64,000 bases of DNA from Sphingomonas citri (GCF_019429485.1 NZ_JAHXZN010000011.1:1-64000), one strand, 5' to 3'; counted from the stretch's first letter, positions 9,998-19,207 are shown. Notes: generated by a model not told the origin, from the letters alone. Program-made: numbers and translations.

Positions 9998-10464
9998 GAT
10001 CCGCGATGCCTGAGCTGTCCTGCGGCGTCGTGGATGCCGGCGCGAACCCGGTTGTAGGTCGCGCAGCGGCAGATGTTGCCGCTCATCGCCACGTCGATGT
10101 CGGCGTCACTTGGCGCGGGGAGGGCGCGTAGGAGCGCCACCGCGCTCATGATCTGCCCCGACTGGCAGAAGCCGCACTGCGGCACGTCCCGCGCCACCCA
10201 GGCGTTCCGGATCGCCTCGACCTCGGCGCCCTCGCAGCCTTCGATGGTGACGATGTGCGATGCCGACGCTGCCTCGAGCGGAAACGAGCAGGAGCGGACC
10301 GGCTGGCCATCGACATGCACAGTGCACGCGCCGCACTGCGCGACGCCGCAGCCATATTTCGTACCGGTCAGCTTCAGCGTGTCGCGAAGCACCCACAGCA
10401 AGGGGGTCTGGCCGTCCTCGTCGACCTGATGCGTCGTGCCGTTGACCGAAAGGGAATATGGCAT
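9994..10464 (-). CDS. iorA: 2Fe-2S subunit, isoquinoline 1-oxidoreductase alpha-like
   Basis: 156 residues, the normal length for the iron-sulfur subunit of xanthine-dehydrogenase-family enzymes. The N-terminal plant-type ferredoxin domain has CGVAQCGACTVHVDG with a later Cys (VRSC). The C-terminal four-helix domain has CGFCQSGQIM and GNICRCATYNRVR for the second cluster. No signal peptide is visible, so it probably travels with the Tat-signal-bearing IorB by hitch-hiking. First gene of the operon; the 128 bp upstream to 10593 should contain its promoter. Confidence 0.93.
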   Translation of the reverse strand: MPYSLSVNGTTHQVDEDGQTPLLWVLRDTLKLTGTKYGCGVAQCGACTVHVDGQPVRSCSFPLEAASASHIVTIEGCEGAEVEAIRNAWVARDVPQCGFCQSGQIMSAVALLRALPAPSDADIDVAMSGNICRCATYNRVRAGIHDAAGQLRHRGS

Positions 10465-10592
10465 GACCTAGCCCGTCAAGATGTTGATCATGGCGCGATG
10501 CTAGGCCGTGCACCACGCGCCGCGAACACCCGATCCCACGGAAAACTTGCCCGATCCTCTGGCCCGATCCGGGTGCAGCCCGCAGCCCATGA

Positions 10593-10901
10593 TCACGCCA
10601 CGAAGCCCGTCCCGGCGGCGAAGGGCGGCGTACCCAAGAGGGCGATGAACGCGATACGCACCTGCGCGTAGCCACGCACGTCCCGACGCAGGAAGATCGC
10701 CCGGGCGAAGCGGAGGTCCTCGGCCAGCGTCATCGTCACACCCGCGACGACAGCGAAGATCGGCAGACACCACCATGGCGCTCCGGTCTGGCCGAGCCTG
10801 AACGGCAGAGCGCCGACGACGATCAGATGGCCGACGCACCGCATTATGACCTCCGGCGCCGTGCTATAACCGAACGCGCCGCAGACCGGTTCGTCGCTCA
10901 T
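10593..10901 (-). CDS. Small hypothetical membrane protein
   Basis: 102 residues with three hydrophobic stretches (around residues 20-38, 44-60 and 82-100). I do not recognise the family. Its ATG overlaps the stop of the methyltransferase gene (ATGA at 10898-10901), which argues that it is real and translationally coupled. It is the last gene of a probable SDR-methyltransferase-membrane protein unit. Confidence 0.55.
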   Translation of the reverse strand: MSDEPVCGAFGYSTAPEVIMRCVGHLIVVGALPFRLGQTGAPWWCLPIFAVVAGVTMTLAEDLRFARAIFLRRDVRGYAQVRIAFIALLGTPPFAAGTGFVA

Positions 10902-11650
10902 ACTGTCATCCCCACCCGTTGCAGGCGGTAGACCGACGCAGGCGGAAGGTTGCGCAGCGTCGAACCCACTTTCCCGGCGACCAGGCCGAGCCGGTTCAGA
11001 ACGTCATTCGGCACCGAGCAGCGGCCGCCGTAGGTGAACAGGAAGAAGGAGCCCGCCGGGCGCAGGACGGTGAAGCTGGCCCGAACAATGCCCTCGACCT
11101 CGCGCGACGTCATGTTGCGAAGTCCGAGCCCGCACACCACAGCACCGAACGGCTGCGCAGCCGCTCGCCTGCCCAGATGAAGGTCGGCGGCATCGATGTT
11201 GAGGACCGTCGACGATGGAAAACGGTCCTTCAGCAGCCCGGCGAAGGACGGGCTCCGTTCGACCAGAGTCAGATCGCGCTCGGCTACGCCCCGGCGGGTG
11301 AGAGCTCGGGTGAAGGCACCAGTGCCCGGGCCGAGCTCGAGCACCGGCCCCGAGGCGCCATCGATCTCGCAGGTGATCAACGAAGCCAGCACTCGTCCCG
11401 ACGGGGCGATAGCGGCAATGTCATACGGGTGGCGCGACCACTCGACCAAGAACCGCGCCGCATCGGACCAGAAACCGGACGCCGGTTGGTCGCCGGATGC
11501 TGAGCCTTCCGGGCGGGAAGGCATGCCGGCGCGGCGATCCGCGCGGGCACGGGTGACTCCTGCGGTTGCCAGCAGTTCCAGGCGTGATGGTGTTCCGGCA
11601 GGGCATATCCGGCTCAGGGCCGACAGTAACGAGCTCCGGGCACGGTTCAT
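10898..11650 (-). CDS. SAM-dependent methyltransferase, phospholipid N-methyltransferase (PmtA)-like
   Basis: 250 residues from the ATG at 11650; the upstream extension to 11824 overlaps the SDR gene and is low-complexity. The SAM-binding motif I is VLELGPGTGAFTRAL, with an acidic LVERSPSFAGLL loop for motif II and a conserved post-motif (VVCGLGLRNM). The pattern resembles the PmtA/KsgA-like group that methylates phosphatidylethanolamine, but no confirmatory active-site feature can be read. An N-terminal stretch of about 50 residues is atypical for PmtA. Probably soluble or membrane-associated. It follows the SDR by 71 bp. Confidence 0.72.
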   Translation of the reverse strand: MNRARSSLLSALSRICPAGTPSRLELLATAGVTRARADRRAGMPSRPEGSASGDQPASGFWSDAARFLVEWSRHPYDIAAIAPSGRVLASLITCEIDGASGPVLELGPGTGAFTRALTRRGVAERDLTLVERSPSFAGLLKDRFPSSTVLNIDAADLHLGRRAAAQPFGAVVCGLGLRNMTSREVEGIVRASFTVLRPAGSFFLFTYGGRCSVPNDVLNRLGLVAGKVGSTLRNLPPASVYRLQRVGMTV

Positions 11651-11721
11651 GAGTGAGTTCCACAAACAAGGGAGATCGATGCGGCGCGCGCGGGGCCGCG
11701 CGTCGTCGCCGGCGGGCGCGG

Positions 11722-12696
11722 TCAGGCGGCCGCTGCCGGGGCGACTAGTTGGAAGAGGGAATGGCTCGGATCGAGCGAGGTCGAAGGAAAGCGCACGTCC
11801 GCCATCACTTCGGACATCTCCCACAGCCGAGCTGCGACGCGTTCGTCCAATGCCTGGGGTGGCACCTTGACCGCGGCCGGGGAACCCCGCAATTCACCCA
11901 GACCATCAGGTCCATAATAGCCGCCAGCCAGAGCGTTCGGTGAGGTCGCGGCGTACAGCGTCGGCAAGGCGCCTTGCGCCACCGGCTGGAAGAGGAACGG
12001 CAGGAAGGAGCGAGCCATGCCGTGCACACTCCAGCGCCCCGGGCCGTTGTGCAGCAGATCGGTCCGCGAGATCCCCGGGTGCGAGGCGATGCTGGTGATC
12101 CCCCACGCACCGGCGTCGCTGCGCCGCTGCAACTCGAAGGCGAAGATGAGACAGGCGAGCTTCGACTGACTGTAGACCGGCATCGGCCTGTAGCGCGTCA
12201 CCGCGTTGAGATCGTCGAAGTTGATCGCGCCAGCCGGAGCCGCGACGCTCGACAAGGAGACGACGCGAGATTGTACACCGGCCCGCAGCAGCGGCAGCAG
12301 ATGCGCGGTGAGGGCAAAATGTCCCAGATAATTGGTGCCGAACTGCAGCTCGACGCCGTCAGCCGTGGTCCGCCGCCGCGGCGGGACCATGATGCCCGCG
12401 TTGTTGATCAGGATGTCGAGGCTCTGCCGCTGTCTGCCCAGGCGATCAGCGAAGGCGGCGATCGACCCGAACTCGGCGAGGTCGAGCGGCTCGAATCGGA
12501 TTTTGGCACCGGGGATGTCGCGCCGGATGCGGTCCACTGCGCTCGCCCCCTTCAAGGAATCGCGGCCGGCCAGGACGACCTCACAGCCGGCGCGCGCCAG
12601 CGCAAGCGCATCCTCAAAGCCGAGGCCACCGGTGCCGGTGACGACGGCGGAGCGACCGTTCTGCGGCGGGATGTCGGAGACTGTCCAGCGGGTCAT
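11722..12696 (-). CDS. Short-chain dehydrogenase/reductase, retinol-dehydrogenase-like
   Basis: 324 residues, longer than classical 250-residue SDRs and typical of the WWOX/retinol-dehydrogenase-like branch. The dinucleotide motif is slightly unusual (VVTGTGGLGFEDALAL, TGxxxGxG). NNAGIM and the YSQSKLA active site (Tyr-x3-Lys) are present. AAGG lies 8 nt before the ATG. NAD(P)-dependent oxidoreductase of unknown substrate, first gene of the unit with the methyltransferase. The AraC regulator upstream is transcribed in the same direction, 155 bp away. Confidence 0.85.
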   Translation of the reverse strand: MTRWTVSDIPPQNGRSAVVTGTGGLGFEDALALARAGCEVVLAGRDSLKGASAVDRIRRDIPGAKIRFEPLDLAEFGSIAAFADRLGRQRQSLDILINNAGIMVPPRRRTTADGVELQFGTNYLGHFALTAHLLPLLRAGVQSRVVSLSSVAAPAGAINFDDLNAVTRYRPMPVYSQSKLACLIFAFELQRRSDAGAWGITSIASHPGISRTDLLHNGPGRWSVHGMARSFLPFLFQPVAQGALPTLYAATSPNALAGGYYGPDGLGELRGSPAAVKVPPQALDERVAARLWEMSEVMADVRFPSTSLDPSHSLFQLVAPAAAA

Positions 12697-12851
12697 GGAA
12701 CTTGCCTTTCACGAAGCCGATGTCGGCGCCTGCTTCACAAGTTACGCTGATCCCGCTCCTCCTCCATGCCGGATGCCGCGAAAGACTTGCCCGATCCTGC
12801 GGACGCCTCCGCGTGCAGATTCGAAATGCGCCCCACAGGACCGCTGGGAGT

Positions 12852-13868
12852 CTACCTCGCCCCGTAGGCGACCAATGCCTTGTAGTTCATCACGTCCTGC
12901 TTCGGCGCGACACCGAAGTGGCGGGAATACTCGCGGCTGAACTGGGAGGCGCTTTCATAGCCGACCTGATAGGCAGCCTCGGACACATTGGCAGCGTCCG
13001 AGACCATCAGCCGTCGCGCTTCGAGTAGACGCAACTGCTTCTGATACTGCACGGGCGTCATCGATGTCATCGTCCGGAAGTGCTGGTGAAACGATGACAG
13101 GCTCATCCGAGCGACCTCCGCCAGCTGCTCCACCCGCAGTGTCTGGGCGAAATGATCGCGGAGGTAGTAGATGGCGTTGGCGACGCGATCGGTATGGGAA
13201 TCCGGTAGCGTCAGCTTGGCGATCTCGGCGCCATAGGGCCCGGTCAGCAGCCAATAGCAGATCTCCCGCATGACCGACGGATAGAGGATGTGGGCGGCGT
13301 CAGGCGTCATCGCCATCCTGATGAGTCGCAGGACGCACTCGGTCAGCGGGGCGTCGACCTGACCGACGAACACACAGGGGCCTGACGCGGGAGCGGGGCG
13401 CGGCGGGTTCGCCAGCTGCTGCATGACCTCCTTCAGCATCGCCACGTCGAAGTCGATGCTCAACCCCAGATAGGGTGTCTCGCAACTTGCGCCGATCATG
13501 CGACCGCTCGCTGGCAGCTCGACACTGACGACGAGACATTCCATCTCTTTGTAGATCAACGTCGTTTCGCCGAACAGGATCTGCTTGGCCCCCTTCAGCA
13601 CGACGCAGAGCGACGGCCGGTAGATCCTGCGCATCGGCGGGATCTCTTGAAAGGCGCGCATGACGTGCACGCCGGTCATCGGCGTCTGGAAATGCCCCTC
13701 GCCCCCGCCCCTCGATGTCAGGAATTCCCGCGCAGCATCGAGAAGCGCCGGCGGCGTGCGACCTTCTCCGCTGCTGTGCGGTCCTGGCGGGGCGGCGTTC
13801 ATCGCCGCGTGGCTGCGCTCGTCCGCAGGAAAAGGCAAGATTTTCGCGGTATCGGGCATTCGGTTCAC
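12852..13868 (-). CDS. AraC-family transcriptional regulator (AraC_N type)
   Basis: 338 residues from a GTG at 13868 with AGGAG at 7-nt spacing; an ATG three codons later is the alternative, and the frame open to 14099 lacks any start signal. The N-terminal AraC_N ligand domain (PSLCVVLKGAKQILFGE near residue 75) is followed by two helix-turn-helices, the first at VEQLAEVARMSLSSFHQHF and the second at VSEAAYQVGYESASQFSREY. Such regulators often control adjacent SDR or aldo/keto reductase genes, here the SDR downstream. It is divergent from the MipA gene across 270 bp. Confidence 0.9.
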   Translation of the reverse strand: MNRMPDTAKILPFPADERSHAAMNAAPPGPHSSGEGRTPPALLDAAREFLTSRGGGEGHFQTPMTGVHVMRAFQEIPPMRRIYRPSLCVVLKGAKQILFGETTLIYKEMECLVVSVELPASGRMIGASCETPYLGLSIDFDVAMLKEVMQQLANPPRPAPASGPCVFVGQVDAPLTECVLRLIRMAMTPDAAHILYPSVMREICYWLLTGPYGAEIAKLTLPDSHTDRVANAIYYLRDHFAQTLRVEQLAEVARMSLSSFHQHFRTMTSMTPVQYQKQLRLLEARRLMVSDAANVSEAAYQVGYESASQFSREYSRHFGVAPKQDVMNYKALVAYGAR

Positions 13869-14138
13869 GGAACTGCTCCTGTAGCTTGATGGTGTCAGAT
13901 CAAGATCAGGTGGCCCAGCTATGGCAGATAAACACAGGCGGTCAAGAGACCTAATTCGGTATTGGCTATAAAATACAAGCAAAGATCCAGATCCTGAAGT
14001 AAGCGGCGCATGCCCTTTCGGGGTGGGAGCGATGCCAGCTGCATGCTCATCTTGCGACATGTCCACTACGCGCATTTGGCTGGGTCGCCCAGCGTGCATC
14101 TTCGGTGCGCGTCACGGAACCGAACAAGGGATTATCCG

Positions 14139-14930
14139 ATGCGCTTCATTCTTCCGTTCGTCGGCATTGGCATGACATGCCTGCCGTCGATCGTCGTCGC
14201 CCAGGGAGCGCCGCCCAGCGATGCACCTCATGGCCAGGTTGCTCTCGGCGCAGGCGTCGCGCCGGAATATGACGGCGCCAGCGACGTGCGCCTGATCCCC
14301 TTCGTGCTCGCCGACGTTCGCTGGCAGGGGATCAGTTTCGAGTTCCGCGGCCTACGCGGCCGGGCGGACCTCGCCTCTGATCCGCGCTTCGCGATCGGGC
14401 CCGTGATCGGCGCACGACTTATACGGAGCGACGCCGACGGCCCGGTTGGCCTCCTTCCCGAGATCGACACCGCGATCGAGGCGGGCGCCTTCATCGGCTA
14501 TCGCTTCGGCGGCGATCGGTTTGGCCAGGGATCGCTCCAGCTCGATATTACCGCCGTCCACGACGTCTCGCGGACCCATAACGGGCTGCTCGCGACCGCC
14601 AGCGCCAGCTACGCTGCCGTCCGCAAGCCGGACACCTTCGTCACCGTGGATGTCCAGACGACCTGGGCGAACGCGGATTACTCGCGCACCTATTTCGGCA
14701 TCTCGGCGGCCGACGCGGTCAGAAGCGGCCTCACGCCCTACCGGCCGGGCGCGGGCATGCGCGACGTGGGGGCAGGTCTCAGCGCCGGCCATTACTTCAA
14801 TCGCCATCTCGGCGTGATCGCGCGGGCTGGTGCCACCTACCTCATCGGCGACGTCGCCGACAGCCCGGTCACCGATCAGGGCGGCCGGTGGCAACCGCTC
14901 GGTGGGGTCACGCTCTCCTATCGCTTCTGA
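14139..14930 (+). CDS. MipA/OmpV-family outer-membrane protein
   Basis: 263 residues from the ATG at 14139, preceded by AAGGG and opening with a signal peptide (RFILPFVGIGMTCLPSIVVA). An upstream in-frame ATG at 14010 would put the signal peptide internally. The mature protein has the glycine- and aromatic-rich alternating pattern of MipA/OmpV beta barrels, with GAGVAPEYDGASDVRLIPFV near the start and a terminal aromatic (TLSYRF). MipA-type proteins scaffold murein enzymes or respond to envelope stress; the role here is not known. First of a four-gene chain. Confidence 0.87.
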   Translation: MRFILPFVGIGMTCLPSIVVAQGAPPSDAPHGQVALGAGVAPEYDGASDVRLIPFVLADVRWQGISFEFRGLRGRADLASDPRFAIGPVIGARLIRSDADGPVGLLPEIDTAIEAGAFIGYRFGGDRFGQGSLQLDITAVHDVSRTHNGLLATASASYAAVRKPDTFVTVDVQTTWANADYSRTYFGISAADAVRSGLTPYRPGAGMRDVGAGLSAGHYFNRHLGVIARAGATYLIGDVADSPVTDQGGRWQPLGGVTLSYRF

Positions 14931-14939
14931 GGTGAGATC

Positions 14940-15317
14940 ATGCGCCGACCACCCGTCGTCCCTGCACCGCTCGCTCTACCGGTCGAGCGTTCAAAGGTCG
15001 CCTTCGCCGCGGGAGCGGGCTACCACCTGAGATCGCTGGTGGCAGCCGCCATCGCAATCGGCCGGATGCCGGGTGAACCTGCCGTCGTTCTGCGCGCCGG
15101 GCAGCGCCCTCTCCTGCTCGCCTTGCTCTTCGGCAGGAGGCGGCATGGCCCGCTCGCCGATCCGCGGCTCGAGGTCATCCGGGCGATCAGCGCAGCACTT
15201 TCAAGGGGAGTCGACACCATCCGCGCCGATCTCATCACGGATGCCGCCAGAGCAGGATGGAGCCGGAACGATCTCGTGTCGATGTTTCCGGCTTTGTCCG
15301 TGCGCTCTGCGTCATGA
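14940..15317 (+). CDS. Hypothetical protein, coupled to DedA gene
   Basis: 125 residues, not recognised. It starts 9 bp after mipA with GGTGAG just before the ATG. Its TGA overlaps the most likely start of the DedA gene (ATGA at 15314-15317), a strong hint that it is translated. Arg- and Ala-rich with one weakly hydrophobic segment (LVLRAGQRPLLLALLFG near residue 55). Function unknown. Confidence 0.5.
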   Translation: MRRPPVVPAPLALPVERSKVAFAAGAGYHLRSLVAAAIAIGRMPGEPAVVLRAGQRPLLLALLFGRRRHGPLADPRLEVIRAISAALSRGVDTIRADLITDAARAGWSRNDLVSMFPALSVRSAS

Positions 15318-15988
15318 TGGGCGGCGACCCGCTGGGCGAGGCCCTGTTGATCATCGCGCCACTCGGATTGGCTGGCATCTTCGTGGTGACGCTTCTGGAG
15401 CGGCTGGTTCCGCTCCTGCCGTCCCAAGGGATTTTCGCGGCGATCGGTGTTGCCGCAGCGAATGGCTTGTGGTGCCTGCCGACGGCCATGCTCGCCTCGG
15501 TCATCGGCGGCAGTGCCGGGGCATTCGCGACCTACAGCCTTGGCGTGAGCGTCGCCGCTCGTGACGGTGGGACCGGTCGCATCCAGCGCGTCCTTCATCG
15601 GCGCGATCCGGCGGGGCGGTATTTCAGGAAGATTCGTCGCAGCAGCACCTCGCTTCCTTTCACCGCCCAGCTCATCCCGGGTGCGCGGCTCCTCGCGCCC
15701 TTGATCGCGGGCACGATGGTCCATGATCGCCAGAGGCTCGCCGTCTCGGTTCTTGCTGGTCTCGCCGTCTGGAACATGACGTTCATGTCGCTCGGCTTCT
15801 TGATGGTGCGCCTGACAGGAGCTTCCAATACGACGCTGATCACGCTCGGCTCTGGACTTCTCCTCGGAGCCGCCCTGCTGTCGAGGCCGTTGGCGACACG
15901 CTCAATCGACGTGGTGCGGTCGGTCGCACGTCACGCCGCGACGTTCTCTCGCCAGTCTTTCAGATCGGCTGACCGGAGCCTCAAATGA
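15314..15988 (+). CDS. DedA/VTT-domain membrane protein
   Basis: 224 residues from the ATG at 15314; a GTG/ATG 19 codons earlier is possible but the ATGA overlap favours 15314. Hydrophobic segments and the pattern FTAQLIPGARLLAPLIAGT, with its conserved Arg after the re-entrant Pro-Gly, are typical of the VTT (SNARE-associated) domain of DedA proteins. DedA proteins are lipid-carrier transporters or scramblases of the inner membrane. The family's usual F/Y-x-RFxPxxR motif is loosened here (FTAQLIPGARL), so it may be a diverged member. Its stop overlaps the next start (ATGA at 15985-15988). Confidence 0.8.
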   Translation: MMGGDPLGEALLIIAPLGLAGIFVVTLLERLVPLLPSQGIFAAIGVAAANGLWCLPTAMLASVIGGSAGAFATYSLGVSVAARDGGTGRIQRVLHRRDPAGRYFRKIRRSSTSLPFTAQLIPGARLLAPLIAGTMVHDRQRLAVSVLAGLAVWNMTFMSLGFLMVRLTGASNTTLITLGSGLLLGAALLSRPLATRSIDVVRSVARHAATFSRQSFRSADRSLK

Positions 15989-16716
15989 TGATAGAAGATG
16001 CCGTGATCGTGATAACCGGCGCCAGCAGCGGCATGGGCGAGGCCGCGGCGCGCTACCTTGCCGCGAGAGGCGCCAAGCTTGTTCTCGGCGCGCGGAACGA
16101 CGGCAAGCTTCGCACCATCGTGAAGGAGATACGGGCAGCCGGCGGCGACGCCACCTGCCGCGCGACCGATGTCGTCAGCGTCCAGGACAATCAGGATCTG
16201 GCCGCCCATGCCGTCGACACCTTCGGCCGCCTCGATGTCTTCGTTGCAAATGCCGGATCGATGCCGATCGGCCCGATGGATGCGCTGAGCGTCGACGACT
16301 GGAACATGATGGTCGACGTCAACGTCAAGGGAGTGCTCTGGGGCATCGCTGCCGCCCTGCCGATCTTTCGCCGGCAGAAGGCGGGCCATTTCATCGCCGT
16401 CGCCTCCACCGCGGCGAGGAAGATCGTGCCCAACATGGCGGTGTACGCCGGCACCAAAGCGGCGGTCGTGGCGATCTGCGAGGGGCTTCGTCAGGAGACT
16501 GCCGGAGAGCTGCGGGTCACGACACTGCTGCCCGGATACACCGCGACGAATTTCGCCGACCATATCCGCGACGATCGTCTTCGCGAGCAGATCACCGCAG
16601 CAGGCGATTTTGCCATGTCTCCCGAAGCGATCGCCGCTGCGATCGCAAACGCGATCGAACAGCCGTCCGAGGTCAACATCGGGGAGCTGGTCGTCAGGCC
16701 CTCGGCTCAGGCTTGA
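15985..16716 (+). CDS. Classical short-chain dehydrogenase/reductase
   Basis: 243 residues, the classical SDR size. Cofactor motif TGASSGMGEAAARYL, NAGS for the NNAG position, catalytic Ser in VASTAA, and YAGTKAA (Tyr-x3-Lys). The segment GARNDGKL suggests NADP preference. The sequence resembles YdfG/clavulanate-dehydrogenase-type alcohol or serine dehydrogenases. Last gene of the MipA-hypothetical-DedA-SDR chain, joined by overlapping start and stop. Confidence 0.92.
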   Translation: MMIEDAVIVITGASSGMGEAAARYLAARGAKLVLGARNDGKLRTIVKEIRAAGGDATCRATDVVSVQDNQDLAAHAVDTFGRLDVFVANAGSMPIGPMDALSVDDWNMMVDVNVKGVLWGIAAALPIFRRQKAGHFIAVASTAARKIVPNMAVYAGTKAAVVAICEGLRQETAGELRVTTLLPGYTATNFADHIRDDRLREQITAAGDFAMSPEAIAAAIANAIEQPSEVNIGELVVRPSAQA

Positions 16717-16772
16717 TCGTCACAGGTGAGATTGTCCGTGCTTCTCATGCGTCTGCGGCAGACCATCTTAGC

Positions 16773-17690
16773 TCAATATCGTATCGATCCCTTCCGCATG
16801 CTCCGCCAATCGGCCACATGATCCACTAAGGCGCGCAATTTGAGCGGCATGTGGCGGCGACCGGGATAGAACAGGAAAAAACCCGGAAGTGGTGGACAGA
16901 ACGAGCCGAGCACCTCTTTGAGCTTCCCGCTGTGCAGCCACGGCGCAAAAGTCTCGGACATGCCGATGGTCAGGCCGCTTCCGGCGAGCGCCATCTTCAC
17001 CATCAACGACATGTCATTGGTCGTCACTTCGGGTTCAACTGCAACGGCGAACTCGCGCCCCATGTCACTGAACTCCCAACGATAGGGTGCCGTCCCGTCG
17101 GACGAACGCCAGCCGATGCAGCGATGTCGTGTCAGCTCTCGCGGATGAAGCGGTATTCCGGCCGCTGCCAGATAGGCCGGGGAGGCAACGACGATCTGGC
17201 GCTGCTCCTCGCTGACCGGCACCGCGATCATGTCGCGCTCGATCACCTCGCCGAGCCGCACGCCGGCATCGAACCCGCCCGCCACGATATCGAACCTGGA
17301 ATCGGTCACGAGGATATCGAGACGTACCTGCGGGTGGGCGGCTCGGAAGGACGCCAGCAGGTCTCCCGACAGGAAGGTCTCCGCGATGGAAGACACCGCG
17401 AGGCGCAGCAGGCCGGCAGGCTTGCCTTCATGGGCGGCCGCGGCCGCAGCGGCCGCGTCGATCTCGGCGAGCGCCGGCGCGACGCGATCCAGGAGGGCTT
17501 CGCCTGCCTCCGTCAGCGCTACACTGCGCGTTGTCCGACGCAGCACCGCCACGCCCAGCGCGTCCTCCACCTTGCGGACGGCTTGGCTGACCGCCGACCG
17601 CGTGACTCCGAGCTGATCCGCCGCGCCGCTGAAGCTGCGGGCGCGAGCGACCGCCGCGAGGGTCGTGAGGGCGTTCAGATCGAGCTTCAT
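16773..17690 (-). CDS. LysR-family transcriptional regulator
   Basis: 305 residues. The N-terminal winged helix has ALTTLAAVARARSFSGAADQ and TRSAVSQAVRKVEDALG, and a LysR substrate-binding domain occupies residues 90-300. It is divergent from the epoxide hydrolase gene with 200 bp between them, the usual arrangement in which the regulator controls both promoters. I could not pick a convincing T-N11-A box by eye. A run of Ala codons (AAAAAAAH around residue 85) marks the linker helix. Confidence 0.93.
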   Translation of the reverse strand: MKLDLNALTTLAAVARARSFSGAADQLGVTRSAVSQAVRKVEDALGVAVLRRTTRSVALTEAGEALLDRVAPALAEIDAAAAAAAAHEGKPAGLLRLAVSSIAETFLSGDLLASFRAAHPQVRLDILVTDSRFDIVAGGFDAGVRLGEVIERDMIAVPVSEEQRQIVVASPAYLAAAGIPLHPRELTRHRCIGWRSSDGTAPYRWEFSDMGREFAVAVEPEVTTNDMSLMVKMALAGSGLTIGMSETFAPWLHSGKLKEVLGSFCPPLPGFFLFYPGRRHMPLKLRALVDHVADWRSMRKGSIRY

Positions 17691-17891
17691 TGTCCAGCCA
17701 TGCTTACCGGACCATGCACGATTGCGGCGATAGTCTCGACCTTTCTCGACACTTACGTTTCTGGCGGGTCAACCGAGGCAGTGCGGACCGGCCGCCCGAC
17801 GAAGGAACGCCGCCCGGGGCCCCGTCGCCAAGCAGAAGTGCGCCTACGACCGGAAAGCTCAGCGACGAAGAAACTTCAAAGGAACAGGCAC

Positions 17892-19022
17892 ATGATGATC
17901 CGTCCCTTCAAGATCGCCATCTCAGATGACCGCCTGAGCCGGATTCGGCAGCAGGTCGAGGACTTCGACTGGCAGGATTTTCCCGACGCCGGCGGGTGGA
18001 GGTCGGGCGTCGGTCTCGGCGACCTTCGCCGCCTCGTCGACTATTGGCTCACGACTTTCGACTGGCGTTCTCAGGAATCGAAGCTCAATCGACGGCAGCA
18101 TCACCTCGCCGACATCGATGGGCAGACGCTCCACTTCGTCAAGCAGAGCGGAGACGGCTCGCGGCCGCCGGTCCTGCTTCTTCATGGCTGGCCCGGGTCG
18201 TTTCTCGAGTTCGAGTCGCTGATCGATCCGCTGACGGGAGACGGGCACGACGTCATCGTCCCATCGCTGCCCGGCTGCGCTTTCTCGGGCCGTCCGGACG
18301 CGCCGATCGGGCCGCGACGCACGGCCGCGCTGATGGACGGGCTGATGCGCGAACTGTTCCCGGGTTCGCGCTATCTCGTCCAGGGCGGCGACTGGGGCAG
18401 CGCGATCGGCGCTTGGCTGGCTCACGACTATCCCGATCGAGTCGCCGCGCTCCACATCAACATGATGACGGCGCAGGCGGACGGCGTTGATCCCGAAACC
18501 ACCGAAGAGAAGGCATGGGCGGGGCGCGTCAGCGCGCTTGCCGAGGAGGAGCGCGGCTACTTCCTCGAGCAAAGCACCCGCCCTCAGACGCTCGGGATCG
18601 CCATGTCGGACAGCCCGGTTGGGGTCGCTGCCTGGATCCTCGAGAAGTTCGGCGTCTGGGCGGACGTTCCTCGCGACGACGCCGGTCGTCCCGACCTCTG
18701 GGCTGCCTTTGACGAGGATCTACTCCTCACCAACATCATGCTCTACGTGGCGCCACGATCGTTCGTCACGTCCACCTGGCTGTATCGTGGGCGCGTCTTG
18801 GAAGGCTCTCACGTCTTCCCGGCCGGCTCGCGCGTCTCCGTTCCAACAGGGTTCGCGGTGTTCCCCGATCCGGTCTTCCCGATCCCGCCGCGCTCGCTCG
18901 CCGAACGCAGCTACAGGATCGAGTCCTGGACGCAAATGGAACGTGGCGGCCATTTCGCGGCGCTCGAACAGCCCGATCTGCTGCTGGCCGATCTTCGTGC
19001 CTTCGTGAAGAACATTCGGTAA
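17892..19022 (+). CDS. Epoxide hydrolase (alpha/beta-hydrolase fold)
   Basis: 376 residues from the ATG at 17892, with AAGGA at 8-nt spacing. The frame stays open far upstream, but that part is antisense to the LysR gene. An EHN-type N-terminal domain (FKIAISDDRLSRIRQQVEDF) precedes the hydrolase fold. Visible active-site parts are HGWPGSFLE (oxyanion hole), GGDWGSAIGAW with the nucleophile Asp, and GGHFAALEQP with the catalytic His. It should open epoxides to diols, like microsomal-type and juvenile-hormone epoxide hydrolases. Likely controlled by the divergent LysR protein. Confidence 0.92.
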   Translation: MMIRPFKIAISDDRLSRIRQQVEDFDWQDFPDAGGWRSGVGLGDLRRLVDYWLTTFDWRSQESKLNRRQHHLADIDGQTLHFVKQSGDGSRPPVLLLHGWPGSFLEFESLIDPLTGDGHDVIVPSLPGCAFSGRPDAPIGPRRTAALMDGLMRELFPGSRYLVQGGDWGSAIGAWLAHDYPDRVAALHINMMTAQADGVDPETTEEKAWAGRVSALAEEERGYFLEQSTRPQTLGIAMSDSPVGVAAWILEKFGVWADVPRDDAGRPDLWAAFDEDLLLTNIMLYVAPRSFVTSTWLYRGRVLEGSHVFPAGSRVSVPTGFAVFPDPVFPIPPRSLAERSYRIESWTQMERGGHFAALEQPDLLLADLRAFVKNIR

Positions 19023-19207
19023 CACCGTTGCCGCCGCTCTATCATGCGACCCTGCCAAGACCTCACCAGGTGAACGGCTTTGCGGTGCGTCACGCGTGCG
19101 GCCGCGGAGATGAATGAGCGTCCGAAGTTGGGAGCCGGACTGAGCGCCGGGAACGTCCGCTCCTGGGTCGAATGCGTCACTTCTCGACATCGGTGCAGTC
19201 GCTCCTC

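Noticed and set aside
11418..11428. Match to the GTATGAC core inside the methyltransferase gene, and another at 56639-56649 inside the GH10 gene
   Set aside because: Both have two mismatches to TNRTATGAYNA and lie within coding sequence far from a promoter.
16851..17891. N-terminal extension of the epoxide hydrolase frame
   Set aside because: It is antisense to the LysR gene; AAGGA and the EHN domain place the start at 17892.
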